From the NCBI GenBank assembly GCA_006227805.1, contig SBFT01000268.1:1-5433 (forward strand): 5,433 bases of DNA, written 5' to 3'. The first letter of the stretch is position 1, and the number at the start of each line of letters is the position of its first letter. Origin of the DNA: Paracoccaceae bacterium. Lineage in GTDB: Bacteria; Pseudomonadota; Alphaproteobacteria; Rhodobacterales; Rhodobacteraceae. Positions 1 to 5,029 of the stretch are shown in pieces. The notes under the pieces are model-generated. The model did not search any database, was not told the origin of the DNA, and saw only the letters and a list, made by a program, of their open reading frames with translations. The position numbers and the translations under genes are program-made.

Positions 1-77
1 GCGACAGTGAACAGCGCCAGGAGCGCCCAGAGCAGCACGGCGATGAAACCGATCCCGGTCGCGGTCAGTCTGGTCAT
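1..77 (-). CDS. Partial N-terminus of a membrane transporter, probably DMT/EamA family
   Basis: Only the first 25 codons are inside the window; the gene continues past position 1. The ATG is at 77-75. The peptide begins MTRLTATGIGFIAVLLWALL and goes on ALFTV, a short polar start followed by one strongly hydrophobic helix. The pattern GFIAVLLWALLALFT resembles the first transmembrane helix of drug/metabolite transporter (EamA/YddG-like) exporters; that family call is by recollection and weak from so few residues. The start is supported by a GAGG ribosome-binding site 8 nt upstream, which overlaps the TGA of the LysR gene. With only 10 bp between the two genes on the same strand, co-transcription with the LysR regulator is likely, so the transporter could be a target of that regulator. 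Any other inner-membrane protein with an N-terminal helix is possible. Confidence 0.6.
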   Translation of the reverse strand, partial: MTRLTATGIGFIAVLLWALLALFTV

Positions 78-87
78 GGCCGGGGCC

Positions 88-1035
88 TCATTTCGGGGCG
101 ACATCCTCGGCCGGGACGATGGTCAGGCCTTCGGTGACCGAGGCCGTCTTGCCGATCTCGGCCAGGATCCAGTCGCGGAAGGCGGCGATATGGGGCCGCG
201 TCTCGGCGCCCCTGGGGCAGAGAAAGCGGAAATGGGCCTTGGTCGACAGGGCGACGCCATAGGGCGCGACCAGGCGGCCCTCGTGCAGGTCCTTGACCAC
301 CAGCGCGCGGCGGCCCAGCACGATGCCGCCGCCTGCCAGCGCCGCATCGACCGCGTGATCGGCCTGCGAGAAGCGCAGGCCATGCTCGGGCGCGTGGTCG
401 ATGCCGACGGCACGGAACCAGGCGGCCCAGTCGCAGGGCGGATCGAGGAAGTCGAGCGAATCGTCGAAGATCAGCGGCGCCTTGCGCAGGCTTTCAGGCG
501 TGGGAAAGCGGCGCGCCATTTCGGGCGTCATCACCGGGGTCAGCCATTCGAAAGCCAGCGGCAGGGCATAAAGACCGGGGTCCGGCCCATGACCGAAGCG
601 GATGGCCACGTCGATCTCGTCGCGGTCGAAATCCATCATCCGCAGCGAGGCGATGAAGCGCAGGTCGATCTCGGGATGCGCCTGCGCGAATTCGTAAAGG
701 CGCGGCGCCATCCATTTCGCGGTAAAGGCGGGGCCCGCGGTGACGCTCAGCGTGGTCGTGTCATGCAGCCGCCGCGTGGCGCGCCAGGATCGGGTCAGGC
801 GCTGGAACGCGTCCTCGACGCCGGGGGCCAGGGTGCGGCCCGCCTCGGTCAGTTCGACCGCGCGGTTCAGGCGGCGGAAGAGGGGCTGGCCCAGGTGCTC
901 CTCCAGCGACTTGATCTGAAAGGACAGGGCGGCGGGCGTCACGTTCAACTCGTCCGCCGCCCGGGCGAAGGACATGTGCCTTGCGGCGGCGTCGAAGGCG
1001 CGGAGCGCGGTCAGAGGGGGCAGGCGATCGGGCAT
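88..1035 (-). CDS. LysR-family transcriptional regulator, GcvA/AmpR-like
   Basis: This is a 315-residue DNA-binding regulator of normal length for the LysR family. An N-terminal winged helix-turn-helix spans about residues 5-65 (LPPLTALRAFDAAARHMSF, then RAADELNVTPAALSFQIKSLEEHLG and PLFRR). A type 2 periplasmic-binding-like effector domain runs from about residue 95 to 300. The opening LPPLTALRAFDAAARHMSF is typical of the GcvA/AmpR branch, but the effector cannot be read from sequence. The start fits the family N-terminus and no better start lies nearby. No Shine-Dalgarno sequence precedes the ATG; the upstream bases are an AT-rich dyad (1036-1062) that also holds a candidate -10 box, so the mRNA may be leaderless and autoregulated. 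The gene is divergent from a 39-residue small protein and reads into a transporter gene 10 bp downstream. GcvA itself regulates glycine cleavage, but nothing here supports that role. Confidence 0.93.
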   Translation of the reverse strand: MPDRLPPLTALRAFDAAARHMSFARAADELNVTPAALSFQIKSLEEHLGQPLFRRLNRAVELTEAGRTLAPGVEDAFQRLTRSWRATRRLHDTTTLSVTAGPAFTAKWMAPRLYEFAQAHPEIDLRFIASLRMMDFDRDEIDVAIRFGHGPDPGLYALPLAFEWLTPVMTPEMARRFPTPESLRKAPLIFDDSLDFLDPPCDWAAWFRAVGIDHAPEHGLRFSQADHAVDAALAGGGIVLGRRALVVKDLHEGRLVAPYGVALSTKAHFRFLCPRGAETRPHIAAFRDWILAEIGKTASVTEGLTIVPAEDVAPK

Positions 1036-1062
1036 GTTCGATTAAATAGAGCTTAACTGAAC
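1036..1062. promoter_or_regulatory. Candidate LysR operator (27-bp dyad) abutting the LysR start codon
   Basis: The arms are GTTCGATTAA (1036-1045) and TTAACTGAAC (1053-1062), separated by 7 bases. Eight of ten arm positions pair. The core TAA-N7-TTA (1043-1055) fits the LysR-type T-N11-A box. It is directly next to the LysR ATG and covers the candidate -10 element of that gene, as expected for negative autoregulation. Binding is inferred from the symmetry and position only. Confidence 0.55.
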
Positions 1063-1071
1063 CGCTGAAAA
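1043..1071 (-). promoter_or_regulatory. Candidate promoter of the LysR gene, possibly giving a leaderless mRNA
   Basis: On the minus strand there is a -35-like TTTTCA (1071-1066), a 17-base spacer and a -10-like TATTTA (1048-1043). Only 7 bases separate the -10 from the ATG at 1035, so transcription would begin at or within a base or two of the start codon. No ribosome-binding site is present, which fits leaderless translation. The -35 is a weak match, so this is a prediction. Confidence 0.35.
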
Positions 1072-1103
1072 GTCTCGTTTGTGAAGATATCCGGAAAAGC
1101 CCA

Positions 1104-1122
1104 TGTTCACCCCAGATGAACA
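1104..1122. promoter_or_regulatory. Second candidate LysR-type box, upstream of the small-protein gene
   Basis: TGTTCA (1104-1109) and TGAACA (1117-1122) form a perfect 6-bp inverted repeat with a 7-base spacer. Its core TCA-N7-TGA fits the LysR-type T-N11-A pattern. Its centre is 64 bp, about six helical turns, from the dyad next to the LysR start, and it ends 23 bases before the start codon of the small protein. It also overlaps a weak candidate -10 (CATGTT, 1102-1107, with TTGTGA at 1079-1084), so it could control the small gene. Confidence 0.5.
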
Positions 1123-1145
1123 CGCCCCTCCGAAAGGATACCGCC

Positions 1146-1265
1146 ATGGTCGAAATGTCCGCCACCGCCGCCGCCCGTCGTGCCTTTGACGCCGCGCATG
1201 AAGAACGCGCCCGCGCCATCCGTGAGGCGTTCAACTGGCTCTTCCCCTCGCGCGGCGCGCGCTGA
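1146..1265 (+). CDS. Small 39-residue basic protein of unknown function
   Basis: The reading frame encodes MVEMSATAAARRAFDAAHEE, then RARAIREAFNWLFPSRGAR and a TGA. The start is well supported: AAAGGA (1133-1138) lies 7 bases upstream of the ATG. The middle (about residues 6-33) is rich in Ala, Arg and Glu and should form one long amphipathic helix, ending in an aromatic patch FNWLF and a basic PSRGAR tail. There is no signal peptide and no true membrane segment; weak membrane or nucleic-acid association is possible. It is divergent from the LysR gene with two LysR-type boxes between them, and a hairpin terminator follows 18 bases after its stop. I do not recognise the family with certainty. 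Short arginine-rich proteins of this general kind are common in Rhodobacteraceae, but it lacks the usual DUF1127 pattern. The ribosome-binding site, terminator and position make it more likely real than chance. Confidence 0.65.
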   Translation: MVEMSATAAARRAFDAAHEERARAIREAFNWLFPSRGAR

Positions 1266-1283
1266 GCCTTGTGCCGAAAGCAA

Positions 1284-1309
1284 AAGGGCCGGTCGAAGGA
1301 CCGGCCCTT
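1284..1309. terminator. Hairpin terminator, probably bidirectional, between the small gene and phaB
   Basis: AAGGGCCGGTC (1284-1294) and GACCGGCCCTT (1299-1309) form a perfect 11-bp stem with a GAAG loop. Read on the minus strand the stem runs into TTTTGCTTT, a usable U-rich tail for ending the phaAB transcript 20 bases past the phaB stop. Read on the plus strand the tail is only CTTGTCATT, so it is weaker for the small gene. The convergent placement supports use in both directions. Confidence 0.8.
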
Positions 1310-1329
1310 GTCATTCCCGGCGGCAGGGA

Positions 1330-2052
1330 TCAGACGAAGAACTGTGCGCCGTTGGCCGAGATGGTCGAGCCGTTGATGAAGCCCGACTCCTCGGACGCGA
1401 GGAAGCTGACGCAGCGCGCGATTTCCTCGGGCGTGCCCAGGCGGCCTGCGGGGATGCCCGCGATGATCTTCTCGCGCACGGCCTCGTCGATGGCCATCAC
1501 CATCTCGGTCGCGATGTAGCCCGGGCAGATCGCGTTCGCGGTGATGCCGAAGCGCGCGCCTTCCTGGGCCAGCGATTTCACGATGCCCAGGTCGCCCGCC
1601 TTGGTCGCGGCATAGTTGACCTGGCCCGCCTGGCCCTTCTGGCCGTTGATCGACGAGATCACGATCACCCGGCCGAACTTGCGATCGCGCATGCCGGGCC
1701 AGACCGGGTGGACGGTGTTGAAGACGCCGGTCAGGTTGGTGTCGATCACGTCCTTCCACTGCTGCGGCGTCATGCGGTGGAACATCGCGTCCTTGGTGAT
1801 GCCCGCATTCGCCACCACGGTGTCGATGGGGCCCAGATCGGCCTCGACCTGGGCGATGCCTGCGGCCGAGGCGTCGTAATCGGCCACGTTCCACTTGTAG
1901 GTCTTGATGCCGGTCTCGGCGGTGAACCTGGCCGCGGCCTCGTCATTGCCGGCATAGGTGGCGGCGACGCTGTAGCCGTCGGCCTTCAGCGCTTTCGAGA
2001 TCGCTTCACCGATGCCGCGCGAGCCGCCGGTGACGAGTGCAACACGTCCCAT
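1330..2052 (-). CDS. phaB: Acetoacetyl-CoA reductase (NADPH-dependent, PHB synthesis)
   Basis: PhaB reduces acetoacetyl-CoA to (R)-3-hydroxybutyryl-CoA with NADPH in the cytoplasm, the second step of polyhydroxybutyrate synthesis. The 240-residue product is a classical short-chain dehydrogenase of the usual PhaB length. The cofactor motif TGGSRGIG is at 8-15 and NAG at 82-84. The catalytic set is N106, S134, Y147 and K151 (in NYAATKAG), followed by PGYI at 177-180. The family block SSINGQKGQAGQVNYAATK and the tail FINGSTISANGAQFF distinguish it from FabG. One oddity is Ala142 in GQKGQAGQ, where the Ralstonia eutropha enzyme has a substrate-pocket Phe. The start has a strong GGAGGA 7 bases upstream. 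It is the second gene of the phaA-phaB pair, 102 bp after phaA, and is followed by a hairpin terminator. Confidence 0.95.
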   Translation of the reverse strand: MGRVALVTGGSRGIGEAISKALKADGYSVAATYAGNDEAAARFTAETGIKTYKWNVADYDASAAGIAQVEADLGPIDTVVANAGITKDAMFHRMTPQQWKDVIDTNLTGVFNTVHPVWPGMRDRKFGRVIVISSINGQKGQAGQVNYAATKAGDLGIVKSLAQEGARFGITANAICPGYIATEMVMAIDEAVREKIIAGIPAGRLGTPEEIARCVSFLASEESGFINGSTISANGAQFFV

Positions 2053-2084
2053 GGATAATTCCTCCGAAAAAGTCTGGTCATTGC

Positions 2085-2100
2085 GGCCCTGTTCCGGGCC
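2085..2100 (-). other. Small hairpin in the phaA-phaB intercistronic region
   Basis: GGCCC (2085-2089) and GGGCC (2096-2100) pair around a 6-base loop. It lies about 30 bases ahead of the phaB start and does not cover the phaB ribosome-binding site. Together with the larger hairpin nearer phaA it may affect the stability or ratio of the two messages. No U-tail follows, so it is not an obvious terminator. Confidence 0.35.
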
Positions 2101-2122
2101 TTGGGTGATCGAGGCGGGGATA

Positions 2123-2144
2123 GGCGGCGGAGATGCCCGCCGCC
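2123..2144 (-). other. GC-rich intercistronic hairpin just after phaA
   Basis: GGCGGCGG (2123-2130) and CCGCCGCC (2137-2144) form a perfect 8-bp all-G/C stem with a 6-base loop, starting 10 bases after the phaA stop. No T-run follows on the minus strand, so full termination is unlikely. It would suit a 3' stabiliser of phaA RNA, a processing site or a partial attenuator between phaA and phaB. Confidence 0.5.
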
Positions 2145-2154
2145 ATGATCTGGA

Positions 2155-3330
2155 TCAGGGACGCTCGAGGCACATGGCGACGCCCATGCCGCCGCCGATG
2201 CACAGCGTGGCGAGGCCCTTCTTCGCGCCGCGGCGCTTCATCTCGAACAGAAGCGTGTTCAGGATGCGCGCGCCGGATGCGCCGATCGGGTGGCCGATGG
2301 CGATGGCGCCGCCGTTCACGTTCACGATCGCCGGATCCCAGCCCATGTCCTTGTTCACGGCACAGGCCTGTGCGGCGAAGGCTTCGTTCGCCTCGACAAG
2401 GTCGAGGTCCTCGACCTTCCAGCCGGCCTTCTGGAGCGCCTTGCGGCTGGCATGGATCGGGCCCACGCCCATGATCGACGGGTCGAGACCCGCGGTCGCG
2501 TAGGAGGCGATGCGCGCCAGCGGCTCGATTCCGCGGCGCTCGGCCTCATCGGCGGTCATCAGTAGGACGCCCGCGGCGCCGTCGTTCAGGCCCGAGGCAT
2601 TGGCCGCGGTCACGCTGCCGTCCTTGGTGAAGGCCGGGCGCAGCTTCTGCATCGCGTCGATGGTCGCGCCGTGGCGGATGTATTCGTCGCTGTCCATCAC
2701 CACGTCGCCCTTGCGGGTGCGAATCGTGAAGGGCACGATCTCGTCGGCGAACTTGCCGGCCTTTTGTGCGGCTTCGGCCTTGTTCTGGCTGGCGACGGCG
2801 AATTCGTCCTGCATTTCGCGGCTGATCTGCCATTGCTGGGCCACGTTCTCGGCGGTCTGGCCCATGTGATAGCCGTTGAAGGCGTCCCAGAGACCGTCGC
2901 GGATCATGGTGTCGATATAGGTCAGGTCACCCATCTTGTGTCCGGCGCGCAGGGCGGCGGCGTGGGGGCTCAGGGTCATGTTCTCCTGGCCGCCTGCGGC
3001 GACGATGGCGGCGTCGCCCAGCTGGATGTGCTGGGCGCCCAATGCGACCGCCCGCAGGCCCGAGCCGCAGACCTGGTTGATGCCCCAGGCCGAGGCCTCC
3101 TTGGGCAGGCCTGCATTGATGTGCGCCTGGCGCGCGGGGTTCTGGCCCTGGGCCGCGGTCAGCACCTGGCCCAGGATGGTTTCCGACACTTCGGACTTGT
3201 CGATGCCGGCGCGCGCAACAAGCGCCTCCAGCACGGCTGCGCCCAGGTCATGCGCGGGGGTGTTGGCGAAGGATCCGCCGAAGCTGCCGACGCCGGTGCG
3301 TGCAGCGGATGCGATAACAACGTTGGTCAT
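2155..3330 (-). CDS. phaA: Acetyl-CoA acetyltransferase (beta-ketothiolase, PHB synthesis)
   Basis: PhaA condenses two acetyl-CoA into acetoacetyl-CoA, the first step of PHB synthesis, in the cytoplasm. The 391-residue length is normal for biosynthetic thiolases. The nucleophile is Cys88 in QVCGSGLRAV. NEAFA is at 315-319, His347 is in GHPIG (346-350), and the general acid/base Cys377 is in CIGGGMG (377-383). These positions lie within one residue of those in Zoogloea thiolase (C89, H348, C378). I chose the start at 3330 (MTNVVIASAARTGVGSFGGS) because it matches the family N-terminus and has AGAGGA 8 bases upstream. The frame is open further, to an ATG at 3444, but the extra 38 residues have no thiolase similarity. 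A second in-frame ATG at 3420 lacks a ribosome-binding site and overlaps a candidate -10. phaB follows on the same strand. A degradative thiolase is the main alternative, but the phaB neighbour argues for PhaA. Confidence 0.96.
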   Translation of the reverse strand: MTNVVIASAARTGVGSFGGSFANTPAHDLGAAVLEALVARAGIDKSEVSETILGQVLTAAQGQNPARQAHINAGLPKEASAWGINQVCGSGLRAVALGAQHIQLGDAAIVAAGGQENMTLSPHAAALRAGHKMGDLTYIDTMIRDGLWDAFNGYHMGQTAENVAQQWQISREMQDEFAVASQNKAEAAQKAGKFADEIVPFTIRTRKGDVVMDSDEYIRHGATIDAMQKLRPAFTKDGSVTAANASGLNDGAAGVLLMTADEAERRGIEPLARIASYATAGLDPSIMGVGPIHASRKALQKAGWKVEDLDLVEANEAFAAQACAVNKDMGWDPAIVNVNGGAIAIGHPIGASGARILNTLLFEMKRRGAKKGLATLCIGGGMGVAMCLERP

Positions 3331-3415
3331 ATGTCCTGTCCTCTGGCCAGTTACGGGCCGCGCGGCATCGGTGCGCATGTCCGGGCGGGTCCCGGCGATC
3401 GGCCTTGCGAGGTCG

Positions 3416-3444
3416 GACATACCGGATCGTGCCTTGCGCGGCAA
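3416..3444 (-). promoter_or_regulatory. Candidate phaA promoter with TTGC-N3-GCAA palindrome
   Basis: On the minus strand there is TTGCCG (3444-3439), a 17-base spacer and TATGTC (3421-3416). The -35 matches 4 of 6 consensus bases and the -10 matches 3 of 6. Transcription from here would leave a leader of roughly 80 bases before the phaA ATG. The -35 lies inside the exact 11-bp palindrome TTGCGCGGCAA (3434-3444). The PHB repressor PhaR of Paracoccus is reported to bind TGC/GCA-rich sites of the form CTGC-N3-4-GCAG, so this could be its operator. Both the promoter and the PhaR link are inferences. Confidence 0.35.
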
Positions 3445-3510
3445 CGGTCAGGGTGTCTCAGGCGCGCGGCGGGGTCGCACCCGGCGTCACACCAGCCATT
3501 CTTGCCGAAT

Positions 3511-4350
3511 TCAGGCGACCTGCGCGTCCCCGCCGTCCAGCCAGGGCGGGCGCACCGACGGCGCGCCGAAGGCATATCCCTGAAGGCAATCGACGCCCAG
3601 ACGCCTGAGGATTTCGGCCTCGTCCCGGGATTCGACCGAGACCGCGACCACCCCCATGTCCAGCGCCCGCGCCATCGCCACCAGCGCCTGAGTCAGGGCC
3701 TGCGCGTCGCCGTCGCGGTCGATGCCGCGCACGAAGGTCCCGTCGATCTTGACCAGGTCGAACAGCATCTGGCGGAAATGCCGGATGGCGATGTCGCTTG
3801 CCCCGAAATCGTCCAGCGCGAAGGCGACGCCGTGGGGCTGCAATTCGTCCATGAAGCAGGCCACCAGTTCGGGCACCCGCATGGCCGAAGCCTGCGAGAT
3901 TTCCAGCACCAGCCGCTCACCCAGCCGCGCGTCCCGCGCCAGGAAGCGGTCGAAGGTGCGGCGCCAGGGCTTGTAGCCGATCGAACGGGCCGAGAGGTTG
4001 ATCGACAGGCGCAGGCCTGGGTTCATCTCCAGCGCCCGCATCCCCAGCCGCAGCGCGGCGCAATCCAGCTGGCGGCCCAGTTCCGTATCCTCGACCGCCG
4101 CCATGAAGTCGCGCGCGGGAATGACCCGGCGGTTGGGGTCCATGACGCGGATCAGGCCTTCGTAGAAACCCACGTCGAAGGGCGGGCGCGCCTGGATCAC
4201 CGGCTGGAACGCCAGAAGCACATCGCCCGCCGCGACCGCGCGCCGGACCAGTTCGATCGCCGAGTCGCGGCGGCGGTCGACGACGACGTCCAGCGGGTTG
4301 GCCGCGATGTCGGGCAGGTCCGCCCCCGGCGCGTGGTTCGGTTTCGGCAT
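3511..4350 (-). CDS. Stand-alone EAL-domain protein, probably catalytically degenerate
   Basis: A 279-residue protein made almost entirely of one EAL domain (about 30-270), the fold of cyclic-di-GMP phosphodiesterases. No GGDEF, PAS, receiver or membrane segment is visible. Recognisable motifs are LLAFQPVI (45-52), YEGLIR (63-68, in place of EALxR), INLS (117-120), LEISQAS (149-155), LDDFGASD (179-186), LVKIDGTFV (199-207) and LQGYAFG (256-262). Using Pseudomonas RocR as a guide (from memory), N118, E150, D180, D181, K201 and Q257 are kept with exact spacing. The glutamate of AEGVE is Val237 (here AVSVE), the loop-6-stabilising glutamate is Gln153, and loop 6 itself is changed (DFGASDIAI). 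Phosphodiesterase activity is therefore doubtful, and a c-di-GMP-binding or protein-binding role is possible. I chose the ATG at 4350, preceded by AGGGA 7 bases upstream, over a GTG at 4380. It is divergent from tag and lies 180 bp upstream of phaA on the same strand. Confidence 0.88.
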   Translation of the reverse strand: MPKPNHAPGADLPDIAANPLDVVVDRRRDSAIELVRRAVAAGDVLLAFQPVIQARPPFDVGFYEGLIRVMDPNRRVIPARDFMAAVEDTELGRQLDCAALRLGMRALEMNPGLRLSINLSARSIGYKPWRRTFDRFLARDARLGERLVLEISQASAMRVPELVACFMDELQPHGVAFALDDFGASDIAIRHFRQMLFDLVKIDGTFVRGIDRDGDAQALTQALVAMARALDMGVVAVSVESRDEAEILRRLGVDCLQGYAFGAPSVRPPWLDGGDAQVA

Positions 4351-4381
4351 CGTCAGTCCCTGTGTCCCAGCGGCGACCACC

Positions 4382-4410
4382 TTGCCAGCCGCCCCCTAAC
4401 GCGGGATTAA
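4382..4410 (+). promoter_or_regulatory. Candidate tag promoter
   Basis: TTGCCA (4382-4387, 5 of 6 bases of TTGACA), a 17-base spacer and GATTAA (4405-4410, 3 of 6 of TATAAT). Transcription would start near 4417, downstream of the in-frame GTG at 4412, which supports the ATG at 4463 as the real tag start. It lies in the 112-bp divergent region between the EAL gene and tag. No damage-response operator could be recognised. Confidence 0.35.
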
Positions 4411-4462
4411 GGTGCGCATTCGCGATGAATTTTCGGGATCACGGGGCAAGGGGGCAGGGGTG

Positions 4463-5029
4463 ATGGAGCGATGCGGCTGGGCGGGGCCCGAGCAGATCTA
4501 CCTCGACTATCATGACACCGAATGGGGCGTGCCGGAACGCGATGCCCGCGCCTTGTGGGAAAAGCTGATCCTCGACGGGTTCCAGGCGGGCCTGTCCTGG
4601 ATCACCATCCTGAAGAAGCGCGACAATTTCCGCGCGGCCTTCGCGGGGTTCGATCCGCACGCGATCGCCCATTGGGGTGAGGCCGAGGTGGAGCGCTGTC
4701 TCACTGACCCCGGCATCATCCGCCATCGCGGCAAGATCGAGGCGACTGTGGGCAACGCCCGCGCCTTCCTGGCGATGGAGGCGCGCGGCGGCTTCGACGC
4801 CTTCCTCTGGGACTATGTCGACGGCCGCCCGATCCAGAACCGCTGGGCCACGATGGCCGAGGTGCCCGCCTTCACGCCCTTGTCGGAACGCATCTCGAAG
4901 GACCTGAAGACGGCGGGGTTCCGCTTCTGCGGGCCGACGATCGTCTATGCCTTCATGCAGGCGACGGGGATGGTGAACGACCACCTTGTGACCTGCCACC
5001 GCCACGGGCCCTGCGCCGCGCTGGGCTAG
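4463..5029 (+). CDS. tag: DNA-3-methyladenine glycosylase I
   Basis: Tag removes 3-methyladenine from alkylated DNA, the first step of base excision repair. The 188-residue product has the length of the E. coli enzyme (187) and matches it throughout: MERCGW at the start, YHDTEWGVP (16-24), GFQAGLSWITILKKR (39-53), DPGIIRHRGKI (82-92) and GMVNDHLVTC (169-178). The structural zinc ligands C4, H17, H174 and C178 are present, as are Tyr16 and Trp46 of the base pocket. Position 38 is Asp (ILDGFQAG), where E. coli Tag has Glu38, which contacts the bound base; this conservative change may be a subgroup trait. The ATG at 4463 matches the family start and has AAGGGGG 8 bases upstream. A longer frame from GTG 4412 adds 17 unrelated residues. 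It is divergent from the EAL gene and overlaps the convergent SGNH hydrolase at the stop codon. Confidence 0.96.
   Translation: MERCGWAGPEQIYLDYHDTEWGVPERDARALWEKLILDGFQAGLSWITILKKRDNFRAAFAGFDPHAIAHWGEAEVERCLTDPGIIRHRGKIEATVGNARAFLAMEARGGFDAFLWDYVDGRPIQNRWATMAEVPAFTPLSERISKDLKTAGFRFCGPTIVYAFMQATGMVNDHLVTCHRHGPCAALG

Noticed and set aside
7..1056. 349-codon open frame on the plus strand opposite the LysR gene
   Set aside because: It lies fully antisense to a clear LysR gene, has low-complexity Gly/Arg/Asp-rich composition and no recognisable domain. Long antisense frames are expected in GC-rich genes with strong third-position bias.
761..1894. 377-codon minus-strand frame spanning parts of LysR and phaB
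   Set aside because: It is an out-of-frame reading of two real genes; its Arg/Gly/Pro-rich product has no domain, and it would read through the terminator hairpin.
3331..3444. 38-residue N-terminal extension of phaA
   Set aside because: The extension has no thiolase similarity, its ATGs lack ribosome-binding sites, and the start at 3330 has AGAGGA and the canonical N-terminus.
3452..3493. Possible terminator after the EAL gene (GGGT-CGC-ACCC with outer GGTGT/ACACC)
   Set aside because: The inner stem is only 4 bp, the outer arms are 5 bp and far apart, and there is no T-run; chance pairing in GC-rich DNA explains it.
4397..4409. TAA-N7-TTA match to the LysR box near the tag promoter
   Set aside because: The dyad does not extend beyond the short core, no LysR gene is adjacent, and the core alone is common by chance.
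2671..4410. 579-codon open frame on the plus strand across phaA and the EAL gene
   Set aside because: It is antisense to two well-supported genes and the gap between them, with no family similarity or ribosome-binding site. It is a codon-bias shadow.
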